The position numbers and the translations under genes are program-made. DNA of 64,000 bases from Pseudomonas fluorescens (GTDB taxonomy: Bacteria > Pseudomonadota > Gammaproteobacteria > Pseudomonadales > Pseudomonadaceae), in NCBI RefSeq assembly GCF_001648775.1, contig NZ_LVEJ01000023.1, forward strand, positions 1 to 64,000, given 5' to 3'. Positions within the stretch are counted from its first letter, which is position 1, and each line of letters begins with the position of its first letter. Below are positions 17,404 through 25,187 of this stretch, piece by piece. The notes under the pieces were generated by a model. It had not been told where the DNA came from and did not search any database. It saw nothing but the letters and a program-made list of their open reading frames with translations.

Positions 17404-18255
17404 TTACTGAAGCAGCTTCAGTACAGCGGAAGGCAGTTGGTTGGCTTGAGCCAGAACGGAGGTCGAAGCCTGCTGCAGAGTTTGCTGCTTGGTCAGGTTA
17501 GCAGTTTCTGCGGCGAAGTCGGTGTCTTGTACACGACCCTGTGCAGCGGTGGTGTTCTCAACGATGTTCTGCAGGTTGGAGATGGTGCTGGTCAGACGGT
17601 TTTGCGAAGCACCCAGGCTCGAACGAGTGCTGTTGATCGTTGCAATTGCAGCGTCGATCGCGGTGATTGCGTTGTCGATGTTGGCAGCAGCGCCCGATAC
17701 GCTTGCACCGGTCAGAACTACAGTACCGCTACCTACGGACAGGCTGACGGCGTCGAACTTGGAGCTCAGTACCAGGTCGATGTGGTTAGCCGAACCGGTG
17801 TTTGCGCCCACTTGCAGGGTCACAGTACCAGCCGAACCGTCCAGCAGGTTTTTGCCGTTCAGGTTGGTCGAAGCAGAGATACGGGTCAGTTCGTCCGACA
17901 TCTGGGCGAATTCGTCGTTCGTTGCTTTCTGGTCGATGCTGCCGTTGGTACCGGTACGGGCTTTAACAGCCAGTTCACGCATACGCTGCAGAATGTCGGT
18001 CGAAGCTTGCAGAGCGCCTTCAGCGGTCTGAGCAACGGAGATACCGTCGTTGGCGTTCTGGATCGCCTGGTTGCCACCACGGATCTGGGAAGTCATACGG
18101 GTAGCGATCTGCAGGCCAGCGGCGTCGTCTTTAGCGCTGTTGATTTTCAGGCCGGAAGACAGGCGCTGCATCGAAGTCGACAGAGCGTCGGAAGCGCGGT
18201 TCAGGTTTTTCTGAACGTTCAACGACGTGGTGTTGGTGTTTACTGTTAAAGCCAT
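17404..18255 (-). CDS. fliC: Flagellin FliC
   Basis: 283 residues, at the short end for Pseudomonas flagellins. It is the filament subunit, secreted by the flagellar type III system. The N-terminal D0/D1 (MALTVNTNTTSLNVQKNLNR ...) and C-terminal D1/D0 (ETANLTKQQTLQQASTSVLA, ending SAVLKLLQ) are conserved. The surface part, about 145-205, is small and rich in Ser and Thr (SLSVGSGTVVLTGASVSG), giving several possible O-glycan sites that fit the nearby glycosylation genes. The flg22 region (residues 30-51) differs at three places from the canonical peptide. Sigma-28 promoter upstream and a terminator downstream. Confidence 0.97.
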   Translation of the reverse strand: MALTVNTNTTSLNVQKNLNRASDALSTSMQRLSSGLKINSAKDDAAGLQIATRMTSQIRGGNQAIQNANDGISVAQTAEGALQASTDILQRMRELAVKARTGTNGSIDQKATNDEFAQMSDELTRISASTNLNGKNLLDGSAGTVTLQVGANTGSANHIDLVLSSKFDAVSLSVGSGTVVLTGASVSGAAANIDNAITAIDAAIATINSTRSSLGASQNRLTSTISNLQNIVENTTAAQGRVQDTDFAAETANLTKQQTLQQASTSVLAQANQLPSAVLKLLQ

Positions 18256-18335
18256 GACGAATTCCTCGTTGGTTGGGTACTGCGGCTTCCGGCCCTGGCA
18301 ACCGCCGGGTATGGCCTAGAGAACCTTCGTAATAG

Positions 18336-18363
18336 TTATCGTCGGGTTTGCAGGTTGCTTGAG
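18336..18363 (-). promoter_or_regulatory. Sigma-28 (FliA) promoter of fliC (predicted)
   Basis: Minus strand: CTCAAG, 16 bases, CGATAACT, with CCGACGATAA as the -10 region. This fits Pseudomonas FliA promoters (TCAAG/TAAAG - N16 - CGATAA). It lies about 80 bases before the fliC ATG. Confidence 0.85.
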
Positions 18364-18499
18364 GGCTTTTTGAAAAAAATTTGCCATCACCCTGCCACTC
18401 CCAAAAAAACAAGGGCTTAGCGCGCCCCCACCCACGAAAAAATGACGCCATAAAACTGCCCGCAGCATCAACCCCTGTGCCAGAGCCGTCGGTCCCCCT

Positions 18500-18766
18500 T
18501 CAGCGCTGCGCACTTTCCAGCAATTCAATCAGTTCATACTCGATGAAATCGGCAAGCCCCAACCAATCCTGGCGTTCCTGACACGCCAAAATGTCGGTCA
18601 GGACCTGTGTCCACGACTGCTGAACATCCGCACGGGCGAGCGAAACCAAGCGCTGCGCGTCGTCGAATACCTCGACCATGATCAGCGCCGCTTCAACATC
18701 ACGCCCCAAACGAAACAAGCCGGCGCATTGCCGACATGCGCTGACGCACGTCATTTGCGCACTCAT
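18500..18766 (-). CDS. Small unknown protein behind the Maf gene
   Basis: 88 residues, mostly helical. The ATG at 18766 overlaps the stop of the Maf gene by four bases, so the two are translationally coupled. The N-terminus has three closely spaced cysteines (TCVSACRQCAG), and the rest is acidic helices (DWLGLADFIEYELIELLESAQ). I recognise no family. Its size, helicity and coupling suggest an accessory or chaperone of the flagellin glycosyltransferase, but this is a guess. A longer reading frame upstream (to 18874) only overlaps the Maf gene and is not needed. Confidence 0.7.
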   Translation of the reverse strand: MSAQMTCVSACRQCAGLFRLGRDVEAALIMVEVFDDAQRLVSLARADVQQSWTQVLTDILACQERQDWLGLADFIEYELIELLESAQR

Positions 18767-20052
18767 TGCACAAACTCCGGATTGAACTGCGCGCCCACGA
18801 TCATCGCCCCTGCCCGACTGCTGTTGAAGAAGCTGACCTCTGGGTGCCGCGCGATATAACGCTCCAGCACGCACAGGTAGCCACGAAAATTCAGCTGCGT
18901 CCTGACCCGTTCGCCATTGCCGTCATGGACCCAGTGCCGCGCCTGCTCGAGGGCCGGGCCCAGGTCGCCATCGTCCCATCCGGCATGTGTCTTGTTCATC
19001 GGGAAGGCAAAGTCGGCGCCGAACAGGGTGATGCGCGTGCCGCCCATTTTCACCGCCAGGTCCACCGCGGGGTGGATCACGCTGCCGCCGGCATGCAATT
19101 CGGCCCGAGGGTGCTGATCACGCAACGTGGCGTAGATCGGGCTGGCGGTATAGGCGCCATAGCGCTTGCCCCTCCAGGCCTTCAACACCTGCGGCGAGCT
19201 CATCGGCAGGTACACCAGCGGGATGCCGTCGGAGGCCTCGAAAGGCAGATGCCGAAAGCTGATCAACTGATCGATCGTCACCACCAGATCGGGAATGATC
19301 CCGTGCTGACGCAACGGCCGATAAGCCGTGTCGACGCAAATGAACAGCGGCCGCTCGGCCTGAGCGCGCACCGCCGCCAGCCGTTCAAAATGGCTTTCCA
19401 GGCTCGGTCCGGTGCCGATCACATAGATTTCGCGGCCGCTGCAGGTGCCAAACAGTTGCGCCACGTCATCATCGGCCAGCAGCACCTCCAGGCTATCGCG
19501 CAGGCGCTGCTGAATCACTGGCGATTGCGGATCGAACTCGCGATTGTTGAAACTCAGGTGGACCTCGTTGACCAGCCGATCACGAATCTTCGCGCTGAAG
19601 TCATCGGCCAGGAGCATTTCGGCGGGCAGCGCAAAAAACGGCGTGTAGATATCCGCATGATCGCCGGCATACATCAGTTCCACTCTGGGGTCTTCAAGCC
19701 ATTGCCGCTGATCGAGCAATTGCAGAACCAATGCAAACAAGGCGCCGTTGAGGATGTGCACGTACAACCGCTCAAGATCGGCCCGCTCAAGCAACACCGA
19801 CGGCAAGTCCCCAAGGCCGGTGCCGTAGACGTGCAACCGGGGCTTTTGCGGCAGGCTGGCCGCCTGGACGCGGGCCTCGTGGATACGGTCGTGGCGACTG
19901 GTCAGTTGAATCCCGTCCACGCTCAGCGTAGAGCCCAGGCCTTGCACCAGTTCGGCTTGAATGGCCGAACTGTCTTCAGCCACCAATCGTGCAAACAGCG
20001 CCGGCCAGCGTTGCTGGATCACCAGGGCGTTGGCTTGGAAAAACTCGCTCAT
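18763..20052 (-). CDS. Maf-type (DUF115) flagellin glycosyltransferase
   Basis: 429 residues. The central region has the motility accessory factor / DUF115 (6-hydroxymethylpterin pyrophosphokinase-like) signature: YVIGTGPSLE at about 213 and FICVDTAYRPLRQHGIIPDLVVTID, then GGSVIHPAVDLAVKMGGTRITLFGADFAF. In Aeromonas, Campylobacter and Clostridium, Maf proteins transfer pseudaminic or related acids to flagellin in the cytoplasm. It lies between fliC and the pse genes, so it is the best candidate for Pse transfer here. A terminator separates it from the KAS III gene upstream. Confidence 0.83.
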   Translation of the reverse strand: MSEFFQANALVIQQRWPALFARLVAEDSSAIQAELVQGLGSTLSVDGIQLTSRHDRIHEARVQAASLPQKPRLHVYGTGLGDLPSVLLERADLERLYVHILNGALFALVLQLLDQRQWLEDPRVELMYAGDHADIYTPFFALPAEMLLADDFSAKIRDRLVNEVHLSFNNREFDPQSPVIQQRLRDSLEVLLADDDVAQLFGTCSGREIYVIGTGPSLESHFERLAAVRAQAERPLFICVDTAYRPLRQHGIIPDLVVTIDQLISFRHLPFEASDGIPLVYLPMSSPQVLKAWRGKRYGAYTASPIYATLRDQHPRAELHAGGSVIHPAVDLAVKMGGTRITLFGADFAFPMNKTHAGWDDGDLGPALEQARHWVHDGNGERVRTQLNFRGYLCVLERYIARHPEVSFFNSSRAGAMIVGAQFNPEFVQ

Positions 20053-20076
20053 GTCGCCTCACACTCCCTTTCAGGC

Positions 20077-20119
20077 AAAAAAAATAGCGCTCAAAGGTTA
20101 ACCTTTGAGCGCTATTTTT
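20077..20119 (-). terminator. Rho-independent terminator after the KAS III gene
   Basis: A perfect palindrome with 20-base arms centred on GGTTAACC (20080-20119), ending in a T-run on each strand. It lies 25 bases after the KAS III stop and should end that transcript; it could stop transcription from either side. Confidence 0.9.
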
Positions 20120-20143
20120 GTATCTATAGCTTTTTAAACGGGC

Positions 20144-21070
20144 TCAAGGACGATAAATAATCGCCGAGCCCCACGACAGACCGACACCGAAACCGCTCAG
20201 GGCAATACGCTGCCAGTCGGAATCGAGCACGTGTTTTTCCAGCAGCAACGGAATGCTCGACGACACCGTGTTGCCAGTCTCGACCATGTCCTTGATGAAC
20301 TTCTCCGGCTCGCCTTCGAAACGTCGCGCCACGGCATCGACAATTGCCGCGCTGCCCTGGTGAATGCAGAACGCGTCAATGTCGTCAGCCTTGAGGCCCG
20401 AATCATCGAGCAACTCATGCAGGTGCGCCGGCACTTTCAGCAATGCAAAGTTGAACACCTGACGACCGTTCATGAAGAACACGCCGTCGGTGACTTTCAG
20501 GTGCGGAGCGCCGGAGCCGTCAGTGCCGAACTTGGCCTTGCCCAGCGCCCAGCTCGGATCTTCACCCATCCAGGTTGCCGTGGCGGCATCACCGAACAGC
20601 ATGGTGGTGTTGCGGTCTTCCGGGTCGACGATTTTCGAATACGGGTCAGCGGTGATCAGCAGGCCGTTCTTCAGGCCGGCGGCTTCCATGAAACCCTTGA
20701 TCGCATAGATGCCGTAGACATAACCGGAGCAGCCCAGGGAAATGTCGAACGCCGCCACATTGGTCGGCAAACCGAGTTTGTCCTGCACGATCGCGGCGGT
20801 GTGCGGCAGGCCTTCTTCGTCACCGTTCTGGGTGACGACGATCAGCGCATCAATCGATTCACGCTTCAGGTCCGGGTTACTGGCAAACAGCGCATTGGCC
20901 GCTTCCACGCACAGATCGGAAGTTTCTTGTTCAGCGTCTTTGCGCGGCAGGAACGCCGAGCCGATCTTGCCAAGGATGAACTCTTCATCCTTCTCGAATT
21001 TTGCACCTTGTGCGTAATTGTCCACGCCGGCTACAGGAACGTAGCTCGCAATGCTTTTTATGCCAATCAT
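20144..21070 (-). CDS. 3-oxoacyl-ACP synthase III-like protein in flagellin glycosylation locus
   Basis: 308 residues, FabH-like thiolase fold. The catalytic triad is visible: Cys114 in SLGCSGYVYG, His237 in CIHQGSAAI and Asn268 in ETGNTVSSSIP. FabH-like proteins condense acyl-CoA with malonyl-ACP or move acyl groups. Homologues occur in P. aeruginosa and P. syringae flagellin glycosylation islands, where the P. syringae sugar carries an N-3-hydroxybutyryl group; a role in supplying an acyl group to an amino sugar is inferred. The ATG at 21070 follows GGGAAG; extending upstream would add a non-conserved leader. Likely a single-gene transcript. Confidence 0.85.
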   Translation of the reverse strand: MIGIKSIASYVPVAGVDNYAQGAKFEKDEEFILGKIGSAFLPRKDAEQETSDLCVEAANALFASNPDLKRESIDALIVVTQNGDEEGLPHTAAIVQDKLGLPTNVAAFDISLGCSGYVYGIYAIKGFMEAAGLKNGLLITADPYSKIVDPEDRNTTMLFGDAATATWMGEDPSWALGKAKFGTDGSGAPHLKVTDGVFFMNGRQVFNFALLKVPAHLHELLDDSGLKADDIDAFCIHQGSAAIVDAVARRFEGEPEKFIKDMVETGNTVSSSIPLLLEKHVLDSDWQRIALSGFGVGLSWGSAIIYRP

Positions 21071-21296
21071 TACGGCTTCCCAATAAAAAACAGCCCAAGA
21101 CCACCGCTCGCAAGGATTTCGAGGGGCGCCGACAAACAGAAAACGGCCGCCACAACGGGCAGCCACGGGGAGCGCAAAGGGCTATCACTGGAATCGAAAA
21201 CGAGCCAGGCGCCATCTCCCCGATCAATACAATACAGTGAAGATGCGCGTTATGACTCGCAGGTCACGCTATTTTGCCGAATCGGTGCAGATCGGT

Positions 21297-22349
21297 TTAT
21301 TCGACCAGTGACCAGTCCAGCGGCGTGCCGCGCTTGATCGGTGCGCGGGCGCGGCGGCCGAGAACCGCGTCGGTGTGCTTGGGCGGCAGACCGAGGCCGG
21401 GACGGATAGCGCGCAGATTGTCCCGGGAAAAGGCCTCACCGGCGGCCATGTCGGCGGTGACGTACAGCGAGCGGCGATAGACCAGCGACTTGCGTTCGGC
21501 CTCTGTCACGCCGTAATGCACCTGGCCCATGGCTTGCCAGGCGCGTTCGGTTTCCACCACCAGGCTGGCCATTTCCGCCGGCTCCAGAGAGAAACTGGCA
21601 TCGACGCCACCTGCTGAACGGTCGAGGGTGAAGTGCTTTTCCACCACCGTCGCACCGAGCGCCACGGCGGCCACCGACACGCCTACACCCATCGAATGAT
21701 CCGACAGCCCCACTTCGCAGCCGAACAATTCGCGCAGATGGGGGATGGTGCTCACGTTGCTGTTGAGCGGCGTGGCCGGGTACGTGCTGGTGCACTTGAG
21801 CAGCACCAGATCCTTGCAACCGGCTTCGCGCGCGGCACGCACGGCCTCATCCAGTTCGGCAATGCTGGCCATGCCGGTGGAAATGATCAGTGGTTTGCCA
21901 GTCGCCGCCACACGGCGGATCAACGGCAAATCGGTGTTTTCGAAACTGGCGATCTTGTACGCCGGCACGTCGAGACTTTCGAGAAAGTCCACCGCGGAGT
22001 CATCGAACGGCGTCGAGAAGGCGAGCATGCCCAGTTCCTTGGCCCTGGCGAAAATCGGCGCGTGCCATTCCCATGGCGTGTGGGCCTTCTCGTACAGATC
22101 GTACAGCGACGTACCGGCCCACAGACTGCCCGGATCCTTGATGAAGAATTCGCCTTCAGCCAGATCCAGGGTCATGGTTTCGGCGGTATAGGTTTGCAGC
22201 TTCAGCGCATGCGCCCCGGCCTTGGCCGCTGCCTCGACAATTTGCAGGGCGAGGTCCAGTGACTGGTTATGGTTGCCACTCATCTCGGCGATGATGAAGG
22301 GTGGCGCGTCGGCGCCGATCAAGCGGTTGCCGATCTTGAAACTAGTCAT
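21297..22349 (-). CDS. pseI: Pseudaminic acid synthase PseI
   Basis: 350 residues. PseI condenses 2,4-diacetamido-2,4,6-trideoxy-L-altrose with phosphoenolpyruvate to give pseudaminic acid. The NeuB-type TIM barrel (about 15-260; FIIAEMSGNHNQSLDLALQIV, LKLQTYTAETMT, GLSDHSMG) and the C-terminal SAF domain (about 285-345, ending KRGTPLDWSLVE) are complete. The MSGNHN motif and length favour PseI over NeuB/LegI. It is the last gene of the long sugar operon and overlaps pseG by eight bases. Confidence 0.93.
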   Translation of the reverse strand: MTSFKIGNRLIGADAPPFIIAEMSGNHNQSLDLALQIVEAAAKAGAHALKLQTYTAETMTLDLAEGEFFIKDPGSLWAGTSLYDLYEKAHTPWEWHAPIFARAKELGMLAFSTPFDDSAVDFLESLDVPAYKIASFENTDLPLIRRVAATGKPLIISTGMASIAELDEAVRAAREAGCKDLVLLKCTSTYPATPLNSNVSTIPHLRELFGCEVGLSDHSMGVGVSVAAVALGATVVEKHFTLDRSAGGVDASFSLEPAEMASLVVETERAWQAMGQVHYGVTEAERKSLVYRRSLYVTADMAAGEAFSRDNLRAIRPGLGLPPKHTDAVLGRRARAPIKRGTPLDWSLVE

Positions 22350-23847
22350 GCGGATGATCCTTCAAAACACGGGTGAACGCACAGGCACTCTGAGTGAACC
22401 CGGCGTCACGAAACACATTCAATGAGGGACGGTTGTCCGGCAACACCTGAGCGGTGATGACCTGCAGTTGCGGCCAGTGCGCGGCAACCAATGCCTCGCC
22501 ACGGGCCAACAGCGCCCGGCCCCACCCCAGGCCCATCCGCCGTTCGAGCAAGTAGATCGAGACTTCGGCTGCAAACCCGCGCAGGTCATAACGCACAACG
22601 CCAACCGCGCCGTCGTCCGCCTCGGCGATAAGCAGCAGGCGCTGTGGATTGCGCAAGCTCGCCGTCAGCCAGTTCAGGTGCTGCGACCAATCGATCACGC
22701 CGGTGTCCAGCGACCAGCGCCGTACCGTTTCGGCATTGCGTCCATCGAACAGCAACTGCGCATCGTCCAGGGTCGCTGCGCGCACCTTCAGCACGGCACC
22801 GGCCAGTGCCGCCGCGACACGCTCGGCACCGCGTCCATCGACCAGTTGTCGCGAGCGTTCGGCCAGGCTCTGGCGTAAATAATGATTGCCGGTGACAAAG
22901 CCGATGGCGTCGCGCAACTGCTCGACACTGACCTGCTCGCGGGCGCCCATGAACACATGCGCGCCGGCTGCCGCCATGACTTCGCCGTTGGCCTGCTGGT
23001 TGTTCGACACAGCAATACAGATCGTCGGCAGCCCCATCGCCGCACGCTCCCAACTGGTGCCGCCCCCGGCGCCGATAAACAGATCAGCCTCAGTCATGCG
23101 CTGGTAGAAGTCGCTGACAAAACTGTGCAGACGCCAGTGCGGCCGTGTCTCGGCCAGCGCTTGCATCTGCGCCCAGGCCGGATTGTCGGCACCAGCGACG
23201 AAGTCCACCTGCAACCCGGTAAAATCGGCCAGCGCGAGCATCGCGTGATGGGTTTGCCGCGCGGCATCGAAACCGCCGAAGTTGACCAATACCCGTTGGG
23301 CCCGGTGTTTGATCGCGATGGCCGGGCAACTGAATTCTTCACGCAACATGGCATAGCGTGGGCCGAGCAAAGTGCGGCACCCGTCAGGCAACAGCGGCTG
23401 ATAATGTTCGTGCAGGCCCGAGAGATTCTGATTGAGCAACAGATCGACGCTGTAGCGTCGCGTGGCAAGATCATCCACTGCCGCAATCCGTGGCGCCCAC
23501 TGTCGAGCAGCCGTTTGCCAGTGGTGATCGAGGCCGTAGTGGTCGACGATAATCCAGTCAAACTCAGCCTGACCTTCAAGCTGCATGCCCAACGCGTCAA
23601 TGTCGGCCTGCCACGGCAGCATCGATTCGATGGCTTGCTGCGGGTCTTCAGCGGCATAGCGCTCGGGCAGCGCAAACGTCTCGAAGCCCTCGGCGCGCAA
23701 GGCATCCAGGCGATGCCCCGGCAAGCAGCGGCAAGCAAACGCGACGTGGCTGCCCTGCCCGCGCAACACGCGCGCCAGCGTCAGACAGCGGGCAATGTGG
23801 CCACTGCCGATGGTGGGCGAAGCGTCGGCACGAATCAAAACTCTCAT
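22342..23847 (-). CDS. pseG: PseG-PseH fusion: UDP-sugar hydrolase and N-acetyltransferase
   Basis: 501 residues, about 150 longer than PseG alone. Residues 1-345 are PseG, a GT-B-fold hydrolase that removes UDP from UDP-2,4-diacetamido-2,4,6-trideoxy-L-altrose; the catalytic His is His17 in PTIGSGHIARC. Residues about 352-500 form a GNAT acetyltransferase (RAATLDDAQLLFDGRNAETVRRW ... GLGWGRALLARGEALV), the place of PseH, which acetylates C4 of the sugar. No separate pseH is seen, so the fusion likely supplies it. It overlaps pseF by four bases and pseI by eight. Confidence 0.9.
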   Translation of the reverse strand: MRVLIRADASPTIGSGHIARCLTLARVLRGQGSHVAFACRCLPGHRLDALRAEGFETFALPERYAAEDPQQAIESMLPWQADIDALGMQLEGQAEFDWIIVDHYGLDHHWQTAARQWAPRIAAVDDLATRRYSVDLLLNQNLSGLHEHYQPLLPDGCRTLLGPRYAMLREEFSCPAIAIKHRAQRVLVNFGGFDAARQTHHAMLALADFTGLQVDFVAGADNPAWAQMQALAETRPHWRLHSFVSDFYQRMTEADLFIGAGGGTSWERAAMGLPTICIAVSNNQQANGEVMAAAGAHVFMGAREQVSVEQLRDAIGFVTGNHYLRQSLAERSRQLVDGRGAERVAAALAGAVLKVRAATLDDAQLLFDGRNAETVRRWSLDTGVIDWSQHLNWLTASLRNPQRLLLIAEADDGAVGVVRYDLRGFAAEVSIYLLERRMGLGWGRALLARGEALVAAHWPQLQVITAQVLPDNRPSLNVFRDAGFTQSACAFTRVLKDHPHD

Positions 23848-24539
23848 TGCAACTCTCCACCGGCCTTGAGCGCGGCGTAAAGGTATTCGGCGCGTTTCCA
23901 GTCTTCAAGAGTGTCGATGTCCTGCACCAGATGACGGGGCAGAATCACCGGCAGGCTGGCGGGCGAATAGAGCACTTCGCCACGCAACCACGCCTCACTG
24001 CGCCCCCAGTAAAACTGGCCGGCGTCCTGAAAGGCTTCGGGCAGGTCCTGGGAGCGGGTCTGGCGAAATTCGGGATACAAAGCGCTCAAGGCGCCCTGTC
24101 CATCCAGCGTCAGTGCTCGCTGCACCGGAAAACCAAAACCGCACACGGAGAACGCGAAGGACTTGTCCGGGCGTTGCTCGAGCAACTCGATACCCTGGCG
24201 CAGATAACGTGCCTGCAACAGCGGCGCCGTGGCATACACGCAACAGGCGTAATCGAAGGTCGGCAGTTGCTGCAAGGCGTGCACGATCACCGCCGCGGTG
24301 CCGGTGAAGTCATCGGCCAGCGCCGCCGGACGCATGAAGGGCACCTGCGCACCGTGCGCTCGCGCCACGTCGGCAATCTCGGCATCGTCGGTGCTGACCA
24401 CAACCTGATCGAACAACCCGCAATCGATCGCGGTGCGGATCGAACGGACAATCATCGGCACACCGTCGAATGGCAAGAGATTCTTGCGCGCAATGCGTTT
24501 GCTGCCACCACGGGCCGGGATAATTGCGACGTTGCTCAA
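23844..24539 (-). CDS. pseF: Pseudaminic acid cytidylyltransferase PseF
   Basis: 231 residues. PseF activates pseudaminic acid with CTP to CMP-Pse, the donor for glycosyltransfer. The N-terminal nucleotide-binding motif AIIPARGGSKRIARKNLLPFDG and TDDAEIADVARAHGAQVPFMRPAALADD are typical of CMP-sialic-acid-synthetase-like enzymes. ATGA-type overlaps with the methylase upstream and pseG downstream show tight coupling. Confidence 0.93.
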   Translation of the reverse strand: MSNVAIIPARGGSKRIARKNLLPFDGVPMIVRSIRTAIDCGLFDQVVVSTDDAEIADVARAHGAQVPFMRPAALADDFTGTAAVIVHALQQLPTFDYACCVYATAPLLQARYLRQGIELLEQRPDKSFAFSVCGFGFPVQRALTLDGQGALSALYPEFRQTRSQDLPEAFQDAGQFYWGRSEAWLRGEVLYSPASLPVILPRHLVQDIDTLEDWKRAEYLYAALKAGGELQ

Positions 24540-25156
24540 GGGCGTTTTTCCAGCAGAAACCAGGTGATATCGTCCACAGGAAACTGCGGATCGCGGTGAT
24601 AGACAAAACCATAATCCAGCAGTTGCAGATCGGCATAACGATCGAGCATTTCGCCGGCGAAATCACGCTTGAACAGCTTGCCGCTGTTGCCACGATAAGA
24701 CACTTCCACCGGCGCCGGATTGTAATACTCGGCGATCAGGATGTAGCGCTGGCTCAACTCATACAACTGCGCATAAGCCGTCGGCAACAGCTCCGGGGCC
24801 AGGTGGATCAGCACGCCTTTGCTCAACGTCAGGTCGTAGCGGCGTTCACGCGGAAAATCGAACAGCGAGCCCTGCCAGATGCGGGCAATGCCCAACGTCC
24901 GTGCCTGCGCACAGGCGTTGTCGTTGATCTCGACACCGAACAGCTCGCAGCGTGGCAGCAGTTGATGCAACGCCTGCAAATTGTTGCCGGCGCTGGTGCC
25001 CAGCTCTAGCAGACTGTCGATACCTGCGGTGCGGCTCAGCGCTTTGGCAAACAAAGCCAGGTTCGCCGCCACCAGCGGTTGCCCGACATTGCGCTCGACG
25101 TACCGGTTACCGAAGTCGCCCTGCCAGAACTGTTCCTGCTCACTCAAAGAACGCAT
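24536..25156 (-). CDS. Pse-associated SAM methyltransferase
   Basis: 206 residues, class I methyltransferase. Motif I is SLLELGTSAGNNLQAL (about 45-60), then CELFGVEINDNACAQA and the strand DLTLSKGVLIHLAPELLPTAY. Proteins of this type recur inside pse loci as 'pseudaminic acid biosynthesis-associated methylase'; their real substrate is not settled, but methylation of Pse or a Pse precursor is plausible. It lies between pseC (gap 31 bases) and pseF (overlap four bases). Confidence 0.8.
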   Translation of the reverse strand: MRSLSEQEQFWQGDFGNRYVERNVGQPLVAANLALFAKALSRTAGIDSLLELGTSAGNNLQALHQLLPRCELFGVEINDNACAQARTLGIARIWQGSLFDFPRERRYDLTLSKGVLIHLAPELLPTAYAQLYELSQRYILIAEYYNPAPVEVSYRGNSGKLFKRDFAGEMLDRYADLQLLDYGFVYHRDPQFPVDDITWFLLEKRP

Positions 25157-25187
25157 TGCAGATACTCATCCGGTGCCACCGCGGCAG

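Noticed and set aside
18467..18482. Sigma-54-like TGGCACAGGGGTTGAT upstream of fliC on the minus strand
   Set aside because: The invariant GC of the -12 box is GA, and fliC has a good sigma-28 promoter nearer the gene.
20077..20119. Considered an operator because of perfect symmetry
   Set aside because: T-runs on both ends and position after a stop codon make a terminator more likely.
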